From: Thermoplasmata archaeon | GTDB lineage: Archaea > Thermoplasmatota > Thermoplasmata > Lutacidiplasmatales > UBA184 | Direction of reading: 5' to 3' | DNA length: 64,000 bases | Assembly (NCBI GenBank): GCA_028864975.1 | Contig: JAGWLG010000001.1 | Span: 62,001 to 126,000 of the forward strand | Shown here: positions 15,362-23,410 of the stretch, piece after piece | Layout: every line of letters begins with the position of its first letter | Numbering within the stretch: the first letter of the stretch is position 1 | Notes under the pieces: model-generated | What the model was told of the DNA's origin: nothing | Seen by the model: only the letters and a program-made list of their open reading frames with translations | Databases searched by the model: none | Position numbers and translations under genes: made by a program

Positions 15362-15987
15362 TCTCTCCCCCCGTCATCCTGGTCATCGGACCTTCTTGGT
15401 GGGCGAAGGGCTTCGACCCGCACCTACCGAAGGAGATCGACGAGGGGCTCCCGAAGTGGTGGACCCGGCGGGGTAAGGAGTTCCCCGCGCCGGTGGACGT
15501 GCGAGCCTATCTCGCGGACGTCCTCCGCCAAGAGCACCGCCCCGCGACGCTGATGGAGGCCGAGGGCCCCCGGAGGACCGAGGAGATGGAAACGAAGTTC
15601 TTCGTCGAGCTCATCGAGAAGCTCCCCGCCGCAGGGTTCGTCGCCTTCTGGCCGAAGGGGGCCAGCCCCGCCGGGCTCCTCTGGGAGCTCCCTCTCATCG
15701 TGGAGCGCGCAGGGAAGCCGCCCGTCTCCTCCGAGACGGTCCATCTCTTCCCTCAGGAGGGGGTCGGCAACTGGAACCCGGACTCCGGCTTCTTCGAGTT
15801 CCACGACAGGGCCTATCGGACGACCTACCACAAGGACATCACGCGCGCGGGATTCCAGATCTGGAAGTGGAGCGACTACCCTGGTCTCATCGAGAAGGTT
15901 CGGCGCGTCGCCCGCTCTCACCCGCCGAAGGTCAAGTCATCGAAGACCGGGAGCTCCGTCGTTCGTCCCCGACAAGTCGAGCGATGA
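15358..15987 (+). CDS. Unknown alpha/beta protein coupled to a winged-helix gene
   Basis: The 209-residue product starts at an ATG overlapping the stop of the regulator gene (ATGA). The opening strand and loop (ISPPVILVIGPSWWAKG) resemble nucleotide-binding folds of the SLOG/TIR-like kind. The body contains EEMETKFFVELIEKLPAAGFVAFWPKG and a PLIVERAGKPPVSSETVHLFP strand-loop, and the C-terminus is basic. There is no TM or signal. I do not recognise the family; the fold suggestion is weak inference. The gene ends 50 nt before the group II intron boundary. Confidence 0.75.
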   Translation: MISPPVILVIGPSWWAKGFDPHLPKEIDEGLPKWWTRRGKEFPAPVDVRAYLADVLRQEHRPATLMEAEGPRRTEEMETKFFVELIEKLPAAGFVAFWPKGASPAGLLWELPLIVERAGKPPVSSETVHLFPQEGVGNWNPDSGFFEFHDRAYRTTYHKDITRAGFQIWKWSDYPGLIEKVRRVARSHPPKVKSSKTGSSVVRPRQVER

Positions 15988-16633
15988 ACGATGCGATCTC
16001 GCACCCGTCAGCCCAACGCCACACGCCCAGCGACGACGTGCGCCGCCAAAGACAGCAAGACCAATAGGTGAAAGACCGACAGTGGAAGAAACCGAGAGAC
16101 ACGTAGCGAGGACCAAGGCCGAGCCGGCAACGGCTCGATTGAAGCAGGTCGACAATGGGGAAAGTCGGGCCTTCGGGCTCGGGGACCCCTACGCGAAGCC
16201 GCAGGCCCAATCGCAAGAAAACCCCCGTGGCAGTCGCCACAAGAATGTCGTCACTGGGCCCCTCCGAAAGGAGAGGCATGGGCGCGCCGAGCCTCTGTCG
16301 TCGAGGCGAAGGCAGCACCTTGGGCCGGAACTCGGGAATGAGGTCCAGGGGCGCCCCGGCGTTGCGGGGTGGGCATGTGGTGAAGGTCGGCTGGAAGAAG
16401 GCGGGAGATCCCGCGAGGCTTCGGGACGGGAGGCAAGGTCCACAGGTCCCGTGACCCGGAGCAGGACGGCCATAAGGGTAGGACCCGAAAGGTCGCCCGG
16501 TGCCTCGCGGGAAGTCGGAGAGGTCCGTAGTATCGGTGCGCCGCCTGTAATGGACGGGAAGGAGAAGGGACCTCACTTCGGTGCCGCGCCTGGAGGAGAA
16601 CGAGACCGCCCAAGTGACCGAGAGGTCTAGGAC

Positions 16634-17920
16634 ATGGGCAACAGTAAGGTCGGCGAGCTCCAAGAGGCGCTCTACCGAGCGGCAAAGGCGGACGTGGACC
16701 GAAGGTTCCACGCCCTACACGACAAACTCTGGCGTCCCGACGTTCTGCAGGAGGCCTGGGCGAAGGTCCGGGCCAACGGCGGAGCGGCGGGCGTCGACGG
16801 CAAGACCATCAGGGAAGTCGAAGACGAAAGTGTGCCCCGATTCTTGGAGGGGCTGGCGCGCGAACTCAAGGACCCGACGTATCGCCCGAGTCCACTGCGG
16901 CGGGTGTGGATACCAAAGCCCAACGGCAAGAAGCGCGGGCTGGGGATTCCCACCGTCAAGGACCGGGTGGCCCAGGCGGCGGTGAAGCTCTTGCTGGAGC
17001 CCATTTTCGAGGCGGACTTTGAGCCGTTCTCGTTCGGGTTCCGACCGGGGCGGTCCGCCCACGATGCGGTCGCGGAGGTCGTGAAGTACCTCAACTTTGG
17101 CTGCGAGCACGTGGTGGACGCCGACATCTCGGGATGCTTTGACAACATCCCGAAGGACCGCCTGTTGAGAGCAGTAGCGAGACGAGTCTCGGACGGAGCC
17201 TTGCTGAAGTTGATTCGGCAGTGGCTGGACTGTGGTTTGGTGGAAGGCGAGAGCTTTCAGAACCCGGACCGGGGGACCCCGCAGGGTTCCCCCCTGTCTC
17301 CACTGTTGGCCAACATCTACCTCGACAGGCTCGACAAGGGGTGGAGACGATGTGGTCTGGCCGCGCGAGAACGCGCGAACGCCCATCTGGTGAGGTACGC
17401 GGACGACTTCGTCATCCTGGCGAAGCGCGACATACAGGGGGTGAAGGTGACCCTGGACTCGATCATCCGGGAACTGGGGCTGACCCTGAGCCCAGAAAAG
17501 ACGCGGATTGTGGAAGCTGAGGAGGGATTCGACTTCCTCGGCTTCCATTTTCTTCGTCGCTTCAGCCAGGAAAAGGACAAACGCGTAACCTGGTGGTTTC
17601 CCTCCACGAAGTCGAAGCGCAGAATCCGAGAGAGGTTACATGCGCTTACCGGCACCGAGTGTCTTGCTCGGGGGACGTTCAGTGGCATCGTAGAAGAGGT
17701 CGCAGGAACCCTTCGGGGATGGGGAGAGTACTTCCGGCGCAGCAACGCGAGCTCGGCCATCGACCAAATCTGGTGGTACGCTTTCGAGCGCTTGGCCTGG
17801 CTGTACCGGAGGCAACGACCGAGAGGGCGGGTAAAACGAAGGCAGGTCGCATGGGCGGAGAAACGGCTTCGAGCCGTACGCCCGACCGTGCAGGCCTACA
17901 ACCTCCCGAGGCCCGCATGA
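16634..17920 (+). CDS. ltrA: Group II intron reverse transcriptase/maturase
   Basis: The 428-residue protein has the ordered RT blocks: KVRANGGAAGVDGKTI, WIPKPNGKKRGLGIPTVKDR (91-110), EPFSFGFRPGRSAHDAV, DADISGCFDNI (162-172) with the first catalytic Asp, GTPQGSPLSPLLANIYL (214-230) and RYADDFV (YADD at 255-258). It continues with a maturase X domain (about 320-400, GTLRGWGEYFRRSN and WWYAFERLAWLYRR) but has no HNH endonuclease domain, so mobility would rely on retrohoming without second-strand cleavage. The protein binds its own intron RNA for splicing and reverse transcription. All catalytic blocks look intact. Confidence 0.95.
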   Translation: MGNSKVGELQEALYRAAKADVDRRFHALHDKLWRPDVLQEAWAKVRANGGAAGVDGKTIREVEDESVPRFLEGLARELKDPTYRPSPLRRVWIPKPNGKKRGLGIPTVKDRVAQAAVKLLLEPIFEADFEPFSFGFRPGRSAHDAVAEVVKYLNFGCEHVVDADISGCFDNIPKDRLLRAVARRVSDGALLKLIRQWLDCGLVEGESFQNPDRGTPQGSPLSPLLANIYLDRLDKGWRRCGLAARERANAHLVRYADDFVILAKRDIQGVKVTLDSIIRELGLTLSPEKTRIVEAEEGFDFLGFHFLRRFSQEKDKRVTWWFPSTKSKRRIRERLHALTGTECLARGTFSGIVEEVAGTLRGWGEYFRRSNASSAIDQIWWYAFERLAWLYRRQRPRGRVKRRQVAWAEKRLRAVRPTVQAYNLPRPA

Positions 17921-17952
17921 ACGCCGATAGCCGCAAGGTGAACACCGTCGGA

Positions 17953-17985
17953 GAGCGGAGTGCGGGAAATCCGCCTGCTCCGTTC
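17953..17985 (+). ncRNA. Group II intron domain V
   Basis: GAGCGGAG (17953-17960) pairs with CTGCTCCGTTC (17975-17985), enclosing a GAAA-capped upper stem (TGCGG-GAAA-TCCGCC region). The AGC catalytic triad is in the lower stem and the 2-nt bulge is on the 3' side. This is the most conserved part of group II introns and indicates that the ribozyme core is present. Confidence 0.85.
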
Positions 17986-18009
17986 GACGGGGGGGCAGTG
18001 GAGACGCAG

Positions 18010-18043
18010 CATGGGAGTCCCTCGGTCGCCGAGGACTCCCATG
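18010..18043 (+). repeat. Long inverted repeat (hairpin) at the intron 3' junction
   Basis: CATGGGAGTCC-CTCGG on the left and CCGAG-GACTCCCATG on the right form a stem of about 15 bp with one bulged C and a TCG loop. It follows domain V by 25 nt, so it may be part of domain VI plus the 3' exon, or a terminator-like hairpin in the target site. Confidence 0.7.
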
Positions 18044-18435
18044 TCGGAGAACTACGCAACAACGCGAAGAACGCCGAGCGCGCCACTGCCCTACCCTACT
18101 GAACGCACGTCCGGCGACGAATCGTGGGTCGACCAAGAGGCCGACGAGGTCCAGGCCCTGCTCCGTGAGCACGGGCTCGACATGGAACTCTGTGTCTGGT
18201 ACGATCCGAGCACTGAGGTCATGCTCGGAATCGGTTTCGATGGAAGTCCAGCCAGATATTTCCGGTCTCTCGAGTCGGACACGGGAGCGAAGGGTCAGCC
18301 CGTCGCCGAGCCCGCGCTTGGCTGCCACCCGGGCGGCGGGAGCTCGACCTGCCCCCTCCGCTGGGTCCCCTCCCGCGGACCGGCGCAATCCATACCTCAC
18401 GCGCATCCAAGTAGGCGACGAGGAGTGCGTTCGAC
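18041..18435 (+). pseudogene. Probable remnant of a small gene next to the intron
   Basis: From an ATG at 18041 the frame reads protein-like for about 80 codons (SWVDQEADEVQALLREHGLD, MELCVWYDPSTEVMLGIGFDG). It then turns into low-complexity Ser/Pro/Arg sequence, while the next frame becomes protein-like (RNPYLTRIQVGDEECVRRG). This pattern suggests one or more frameshifts in a gene disrupted near the group II intron. No family is recognised. An intact 169-residue frame to 18550 exists but overlaps the well-supported 18436 gene by 115 bp. Confidence 0.35.
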
Positions 18436-19269
18436 GTGGAGACCCCTGGGCAGGCCGTCTCGGGCTACCCGCGCCCGCTCGTTCCCCCGGAGGGATTTTT
18501 CCAGAAGGCCTTCGCTAGCGCCCCCGCGCCGGCCACCCCGTCCGACCTGAGAGCTCTCACTGCGCGCCTCGACCTCGGGGGATGCTCCAAGTTCTTCCTT
18601 GCGCAGCCGCGCGAGCTTGGCACGGCCCAGGACTCCCCTGTCTACTTCGTGCTGGACCTCCAGCGTCGCCGACGCCTGACGCTCGGGCGCGACCTGAATA
18701 GCGAGCAGAAGTTCGCGCGCGAGGCCGGCGCCCGCCCGGTCGCCAAGATCCGTTACGCGAACGGGATGCTTGTCGAGTACTTCGCTCGGGGCTACGTCCT
18801 CCACTCGGTCGGGCCAGGGGTGGACGACGCGATCGGCCTGGCCTTCACCTTCCTCGTCTCGTCCAACACGAAGTCGTACCACCCTACTCCTTGGGATTGT
18901 CTTTCCTTCGTCGACCACCAGGGCAGGACGTTCTTCTACGTCCCTGCCCGACCCGCGCTCGCTTCGGGCGACCCGGCGTCCACTTCGATCCGTGTCGATA
19001 TCCAACAATCCTACCTGACGGACGGTGCACCCCTCTTGCTCTGGGAGTACGACACTCGAACGAAGGATTGGCGTTTCCTTCGCCCCGACATGTCGATCGT
19101 GGCCGAATCCTCGGAGCTCCCGGACGATGGGGACCCGTCGATGAGGGTGGGTCGCGACCTGAAAATGGTCTCGAGCGACACACCGGCACTCCTCGTTCTC
19201 GCCCAGGCCCTCTTGATCCGTCAGCGCGTCGCGATGCTTCGCGGGGCGGGGACCGGCCCAGCCCGCTGA
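18436..19269 (+). CDS. Hypothetical protein
   Basis: The 277-residue product opens at a GTG; a TAG seven codons earlier rules out a longer form. It is mixed alpha/beta without TM or signal peptide. Segments such as DSPVYFVLDLQRRRRLTLGRD, GMLVEYFARGYVLHSVGPG, SVRVDIQQSYLTDGAPLLLWEYD-like strands and a C-terminal helix (PALLVLAQALLIRQRVAML) give a consistent protein-like profile. I recognise no family. It lies in the accessory stretch after the group II intron, in the same direction as the 19389 gene. Confidence 0.75.
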   Translation: METPGQAVSGYPRPLVPPEGFFQKAFASAPAPATPSDLRALTARLDLGGCSKFFLAQPRELGTAQDSPVYFVLDLQRRRRLTLGRDLNSEQKFAREAGARPVAKIRYANGMLVEYFARGYVLHSVGPGVDDAIGLAFTFLVSSNTKSYHPTPWDCLSFVDHQGRTFFYVPARPALASGDPASTSIRVDIQQSYLTDGAPLLLWEYDTRTKDWRFLRPDMSIVAESSELPDDGDPSMRVGRDLKMVSSDTPALLVLAQALLIRQRVAMLRGAGTGPAR

Positions 19270-19388
19270 TGCTGTGTTGCCACCCTCAATCTCCCGAAGG
19301 GGATGCATGGTGACAATGCCAGGGGGACGCTGCATCCTCCCGGCCATGGCGCTGGCCGAGTTATCTGTAGCCCGCGTGTCAAGTGGAC

Positions 19389-19964
19389 ATGTCAGAAACG
19401 GCCTCGCCAGACCCGGCCTCGCTCCGAGCTGGCTCGAAGCCTCGGCGCTTCCGCCGAACCGACCACTTCGTGCTCGCATTGACGGGTTTCGCGCTGGGGC
19501 TCCTTGTCGGTCTCGCCCTGTACGGCTTTGCACCTCTCGAGCCGGGCACAGGTCCGACGAGGTCGAGCGTGGCTCCCAACCGCGGCACGGTCCTCGTGTC
19601 GCAGAACCTGACCAACTGGTCGTTTAGCACGGGCTCGGCGTGGTCCACCGTGAACTTCACAGCCCCCCCGTCCGGTTTCGCGTTCGACAACGTGAGCGTG
19701 TACTTTGTCATTCATGGCTGTGGGTTCCGGGGAGTGAGCTACTTCGCGCGGCTTCAGGCCCCGAGCCTCGGATCCCCTTGGGGTAATCCGGGCGGTGCGG
19801 TCGCCGAGGTCTATGGTACCGTCTGGGCTACGGGTGCCGGCCCCTGCTCCGGGTTCGGTTCGATCGACATCCCCACCGGCATGACGGAGCTTGTTTACGA
19901 CATCCTGAGCGTCGGGGCCGGCGCTTCGGCGTTGCCAACGACCGTCACCGTGACTGGCTATTGA
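19389..19964 (+). CDS. Single-pass membrane-anchored extracellular protein
   Basis: The 191-residue product has a basic N-terminus (KPRRFRRTDH), one TM segment (FVLALTGFALGLLVGLALYGF, about 27-47) and a beta-rich outer part with N-x-S/T sites (NLTNWSF, VNFTAPP, DNVSVYF), ending ALPTTVTVTGY. Two cysteines (HGCGFRG and GPCSGFG) could form a disulphide. The topology is N-in/C-out. A GTG two codons earlier (19383) is an alternative start. The ending resembles the remnant at 23186-23356, which points to a local family of such proteins. Function unknown. Confidence 0.75.
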   Translation: MSETASPDPASLRAGSKPRRFRRTDHFVLALTGFALGLLVGLALYGFAPLEPGTGPTRSSVAPNRGTVLVSQNLTNWSFSTGSAWSTVNFTAPPSGFAFDNVSVYFVIHGCGFRGVSYFARLQAPSLGSPWGNPGGAVAEVYGTVWATGAGPCSGFGSIDIPTGMTELVYDILSVGAGASALPTTVTVTGY

Positions 19965-20089
19965 GGGGGCGCTTGGGCTGCACGTAGCCCACCGGCCGCG
20001 AGTCCGTCCTACCTCGCATCCCGCCAGCACCTCGTCCCCCGGCTGTTCCTCTTCCCTTCCCCGGGCCAACCGCGCCTCGTCAAGTCTAA

Positions 20090-20464
20090 GTGAGCGGTCC
20101 CTGTCGTCGGCACGTGCCGGATACCTCCACGGATCACCTGGCCAATGAGCGGACGTTCCTCGCTTGGATCCGCACCTCGATCACCATCATTGGGCTCGGC
20201 TTCGTGGTGGCGCGGTTCGGCCTCTTCCTCCGTGCGCTCAGGACCGGAAGTGCTGGAACGGCGTCACCTGTGAGCGAGTGGGTGGGGGTCGCGCTGGTCC
20301 TTTCGGGGAGCCTGCTGATGGCGGTGGCATGGTACCGCTTTCGTGTCGTACGCGAGGACCTGGTTCGGGGGTCCTACACCCCACGAGGGGGGTTGGAGCT
20401 CATCCTGACCGTCGTGCTGGTCTCGGTGGGCATCGCCCTCGCGATCTATCTCCTGGTGAGCTGA
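20090..20464 (+). CDS. DUF202 family membrane protein (YidH-like)
   Basis: The 124-residue protein shows the DUF202 signature DHLANERTFLAWIRTSITIIGLGFVVARFGLFL, followed by two more TM helices (VGVALVLSGSLLMAVAWYRF and ILTVVLVSVGIALAIYLLV). The family is a widespread three-TM inner-membrane protein of unknown role. The start is GTG 20090; GTG 20114 is also in frame and would remove a short cysteine-containing leader. The gene stands alone between non-coding spacers of 125 and 155 bp. Confidence 0.88.
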   Translation: MSGPCRRHVPDTSTDHLANERTFLAWIRTSITIIGLGFVVARFGLFLRALRTGSAGTASPVSEWVGVALVLSGSLLMAVAWYRFRVVREDLVRGSYTPRGGLELILTVVLVSVGIALAIYLLVS

Positions 20465-20578
20465 ACCATCCCGCAAACACCCGTGCTTGGGCCTTCCTGA
20501 CCCCCAGGGTGTGAGCAGGGGGAGCCTTCCAGCTCGACCAGTCCTCCCCCCCACCGCGCGACTTCGAGTGGAGGTCAT

Positions 20579-20587
20579 CCTTTAAGG
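20579..20587 (+). promoter_or_regulatory. TATA box of the 20620 gene
   Basis: CCTTTAAGG is centred 37 nt before the GTG start. The expected start site near 20608 would leave a leader of about 12 nt. Confidence 0.5.
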
Positions 20588-20619
20588 AGGGGTTCCCCGC
20601 CTGAGGCTCTATCGCACAA

Positions 20620-22206
20620 GTGACGGCGAACGACCCTCTCCAAAACGACGCGGCCTGGGTGAGGTGCCCGTTCTGTCACGCTTCGCTCTCCGGAACCCCC
20701 CTCCATCAGCACATGGCGAGGAGCCACGCGGCCATGGCCCGCCCTTCTGCACCCCCTCCACCCCCGGACCTCTCCCCGACCCCGGAACCTTCCCATAGGG
20801 CGGACCCCGGGATGATCGAGGACCCGACGTCGCCCCTCACTCCGGCGGAACTCGCGATCTTGGAAGATGGGACCCGAGAACTGGCCTTGGCGAGGAGCTC
20901 GGCCCTCGCGCCGGTCGAGACTCCCGTGCCCCCCGCTGCCGCGGCGACCCCCGACCCCCTCCCGCTCCCGACGGGAGAGAGCCCTCTCCCCCAAGTGGGG
21001 GGGGAGCTCACCACCCTCCGCCACAGCTGGCAAGAGCTGGGAGAGCGGATGGCCCTCCTCCAGTCACGGCTCGCCTCCCGCGAGGCGGCGGCGCGGAGGG
21101 AGCTCACCCGGCTCGAAGAAGAACGGTCCCAGACGGAATCGCGGGTACGTGGTCTCGAAGAGGACCTTGAGCAGGAGCGGTCCTCCCGACAGCGGTCGGA
21201 AGAGTCGCTGCGGCAGGTGCAGGAAGGCCTCCGGGCCCGGGAACAAGAGCTCCAGACCGAGCGCTCCTCGCGCGAGCAGGTGGAGGGCCTGCTCGAACAT
21301 GCCCGAGCGGACGGGGCCGAGAGCGCCCGGCGCATCCAACAGGTCTCGGGGGAGCTCGCCTCCGTGGTCGAGGAGCGCGGGCGGCTCCAGCAGGCCCAGG
21401 CGGTGCTCGGACAGCGGCGTGGAGCTGAGGAGCGGCAGCTGCTCAAGGCCGCCAAGATGCTTCGAGAGGCCCACTCCGAGCTGCAGCAGCGCGATGAGAA
21501 CCTGAGGGTCCTTGAAGCGAAGCTCGAAGGAACGGAACACGAGCTTGGAGCGGCTCGCGCGAGGGCCGAGACCGGCGAGATGGAGTCTTCCAGGAGGATC
21601 GCGGAGGTGAGCTCTCAGCTCAGATCCGAGCGTGACCAACGCGCAGACATCGAGCATCGGCTCGCGGAGTCGAGCGCCAGGGTCGCGGCGTTGGAAAAGG
21701 AGGTCGCGGCGCTACGCTCGGCTCCGCCGCCCGGACCGGAGAAGACCGTCCGAGCCCTTCCACCCTCCGCAGGCCCCGTGCCTTGCGTTCCGGTGGGATT
21801 CCTCGGGCCTCGGAGCCCCTCGGTCGTGAAGGAGGCCTACTTCGCGCTCGGAAAGGGGGAGGCGCTCGAGCGGCTCCTCGAGACGACGCTACGTCGTTGG
21901 GGGTCGCTCCCCTATCCCATGGTCCCGACCGGCGGGCCGAACGAGCCGTTCTCGATAGTTCTCCGAGGCGACCCGCAGGGTCGATCGATCCGGGTCCTCC
22001 ACTCCGGGGCCTTCCTTCTGCGGCTCGGAGAGCAGGAGCTCTCCGAGGTCGGGGAGCTTCCGACACTGGTGCGAAGGCGGTCCACAGGGTCCCCCGTCCG
22101 TGCGACCTCACTCGCCTCCCGTTCCTGGCGCTCCTCTCCGGAAGCGCGCTCTGCTCCACCGAAGAAGGCCCCCGAAGGCGGGGCGGCGGCGCTAGTTCGC
22201 CCTTAA
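20620..22206 (+). CDS. Long coiled-coil protein with N-terminal C2H2-like zinc finger
   Basis: The 528-residue product begins with CPFCHASLSGTPLHQHMARSH, a CxxC...HxxxxH finger (about 16-37). A Pro-rich linker (40-130) leads to a continuous coiled coil (about 135-375) rich in Glu/Arg/Gln/Leu. A globular C-terminal part follows (about 395-470: PSVVKEAYFALGKGEALERLLETTLRRW, FSIVLRGDPQGRSIRVLH), then a basic disordered tail. There is no TM, so it should be cytosolic and elongated. It may organise DNA or other macromolecules through the finger. The first start in frame, GTG 20620, lies just before the finger. No specific family is recognised. Confidence 0.85.
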   Translation: MTANDPLQNDAAWVRCPFCHASLSGTPLHQHMARSHAAMARPSAPPPPPDLSPTPEPSHRADPGMIEDPTSPLTPAELAILEDGTRELALARSSALAPVETPVPPAAAATPDPLPLPTGESPLPQVGGELTTLRHSWQELGERMALLQSRLASREAAARRELTRLEEERSQTESRVRGLEEDLEQERSSRQRSEESLRQVQEGLRAREQELQTERSSREQVEGLLEHARADGAESARRIQQVSGELASVVEERGRLQQAQAVLGQRRGAEERQLLKAAKMLREAHSELQQRDENLRVLEAKLEGTEHELGAARARAETGEMESSRRIAEVSSQLRSERDQRADIEHRLAESSARVAALEKEVAALRSAPPPGPEKTVRALPPSAGPVPCVPVGFLGPRSPSVVKEAYFALGKGEALERLLETTLRRWGSLPYPMVPTGGPNEPFSIVLRGDPQGRSIRVLHSGAFLLRLGEQELSEVGELPTLVRRRSTGSPVRATSLASRSWRSSPEARSAPPKKAPEGGAAALVRP

Positions 22207-22228
22207 GGCCCCGCGGGTTCCCCCCGCC

Positions 22229-23155
22229 GTGCCCCCTTCCGAGTTCTCCTCCCTCGATCCCAAGATGCTGGCCGAAGCCGAGGAAGGGGTCGCGGGAGCC
22301 GGGCCCTTCCGTCCGGACCTGTTCAAGGACAAGGTCGTACTCATCACGGGAGGCGCGACAGGCCTCGGGCGAAGCCTAGCGATACGGCTTGCCCACCTTG
22401 GCGCGAAGATCGTAGTGGGCTCGAGGAACGAGGAGAACCTTCGGAAGCTCTGCGACGAGATCCGAGGGGCCGGGAGCGAGGCCACCTACAAGGTCACCAA
22501 CGTGCGCGACGCCGCCCAGTCGGCCTCGCTCGTCCAGGAGGCCTGGGACCGCTTCCGCAGCTTGGACGGGGTCGTCAACGATGCCGCGGGGAACTTCCTT
22601 GCCCGCACGGAGGACGTCTCCCCGAAGGGGTTCAACGCGGTCGTGGAGACCGTCCTCCACGGGACATTCTACGTTACGCAGGCCGCGGGGCAGAGGTGGA
22701 TCCGCGAGCACCGCGGGGGGGTGGTCCTCAACGTCGTCACCACCTACGCGTGGACGGGCTCGGCGTTCCTCATCCCTTCTGCGGCCGCCAAGGCCGGGGT
22801 CCTCGCCATGACCCGTTCCCTTGCTGTGGAGTGGGCGCGTCATGGGATCCGATTGAACGCGATCGCGCCGGGCCCGATCCCGACCGCGGGCGCATGGGGC
22901 CATCTCGTGCCCGGGGCCAACCTCGAGGAGATGGTGAAGGAGCACCTTCCCGTGGGACGGTTCGGCAGACACTCGGACTTCTGCGACCTCTCCACCTTCC
23001 TGCTGAGCGACGCCGCGTCGTTCATCACGGGCGAGTGCGTGGTCTCGGACGGTGGTGAGTGGCTCGTGGGGAACTCCTTCCAGATGCTCCGACAGCTTCC
23101 TCCCGAGTTCTGGGAGGAGATGGCCGGTGCTCGCCAGCGCGCGAAGACCCCGTGA
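22229..23155 (+). CDS. SDR oxidoreductase resembling 2,4-dienoyl-CoA reductase
   Basis: A 308-residue NAD(P)-dependent short-chain dehydrogenase. The Rossmann motif TGGATGLG is at about 36-43, and NDAAGNF corresponds to the NNAG strand. The usual YxxxK is replaced by SAAAKAGVLAM, keeping the Lys, which together with VVTTYAWTGSAFLIPSAAAKAG and LNAIAPGPIPTAGAW is the pattern of mitochondrial-type DECR enzymes. There the catalytic tyrosine lies elsewhere. It may reduce 2,4-dienoyl-CoA or a similar enoyl-CoA in fatty-acid breakdown, but no beta-oxidation genes are nearby. The start is a GTG 22 nt after the coiled-coil gene, so the two may form an operon. Confidence 0.88.
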   Translation: MPPSEFSSLDPKMLAEAEEGVAGAGPFRPDLFKDKVVLITGGATGLGRSLAIRLAHLGAKIVVGSRNEENLRKLCDEIRGAGSEATYKVTNVRDAAQSASLVQEAWDRFRSLDGVVNDAAGNFLARTEDVSPKGFNAVVETVLHGTFYVTQAAGQRWIREHRGGVVLNVVTTYAWTGSAFLIPSAAAKAGVLAMTRSLAVEWARHGIRLNAIAPGPIPTAGAWGHLVPGANLEEMVKEHLPVGRFGRHSDFCDLSTFLLSDAASFITGECVVSDGGEWLVGNSFQMLRQLPPEFWEEMAGARQRAKTP

Positions 23156-23185
23156 GCGCGACCAGCGATGGGAGGACCGCCCCGG

Positions 23186-23356
23186 TCAGAGCCTGACCGT
23201 CGCACTGTTCGTCCCGGAGACCGTCACGGTCGCTTGAACGCGGCTCACCCCGGTCCCCGCGGCGATGACGAGCGGGTCGCCCGCGGCGATCGTGACCGGT
23301 AGCGTGGCGTTCAGGGCGGACCATCCGGCCGAGGTGAAGTAGGCGCCCTCCCCCTC
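23186..23356 (-). pseudogene. C-terminal remnant of an extracellular beta protein
   Basis: This minus-strand frame of about 56 codons has no start codon and is closed upstream by a TGA. It reads YFTSAGWSALNATLPVTIAAG, then DPLVIAAGTGVSRVQATVTV and SGTNSATVRL before the stop. The alternation of strands, the sequon NAT and the terminal TVTV run look like the end of a secreted beta-sandwich protein such as the 19389 product. It is probably a relic, lying between two convergent genes (ends at 23155 and 23411). Confidence 0.4.
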
Positions 23357-23410
23357 TCAAGTCTTCCGAGGGCCGCGATGGAAGTCGAATGGGCGGCTGA
23401 GCCCCGTAGA

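Larger units (their letters stand above)
16038..18009 (+). mobile_element. Group II intron (3' end approximate)
   Basis: The 5' end at 16038 reads GTGCGCC, the usual group II start. About 600 nt of structured non-coding RNA (domains I-III) follow, including a GGAAGTCGGAGAGGTCCGTAG-like block near 16510-16540 seen in bacterial-type introns. The reverse transcriptase gene (16634-17920) occupies domain IV. A typical domain V lies at 17953-17985, followed by a G-rich domain VI. The exact 3' splice site is not resolved: it lies between about 18005 and 18045. The element sits 50 bp after the 15358 gene, not visibly inside a conserved gene. Such introns are uncommon in archaea and are usually of bacterial origin. 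Confidence 0.85.

Noticed and set aside
15932..16711. 259-codon minus-strand frame across the intron 5' end
   Set aside because: Most of it is antisense to structured intron RNA. Only the last 35 codons outside the intron look protein-like, and no start supports them.
20706..21455. Serine-rich minus-strand frame of 249 codons
   Set aside because: It is the antisense of a Glu/Arg-rich coiled coil, which gives Ser-rich open frames by codon complementarity.
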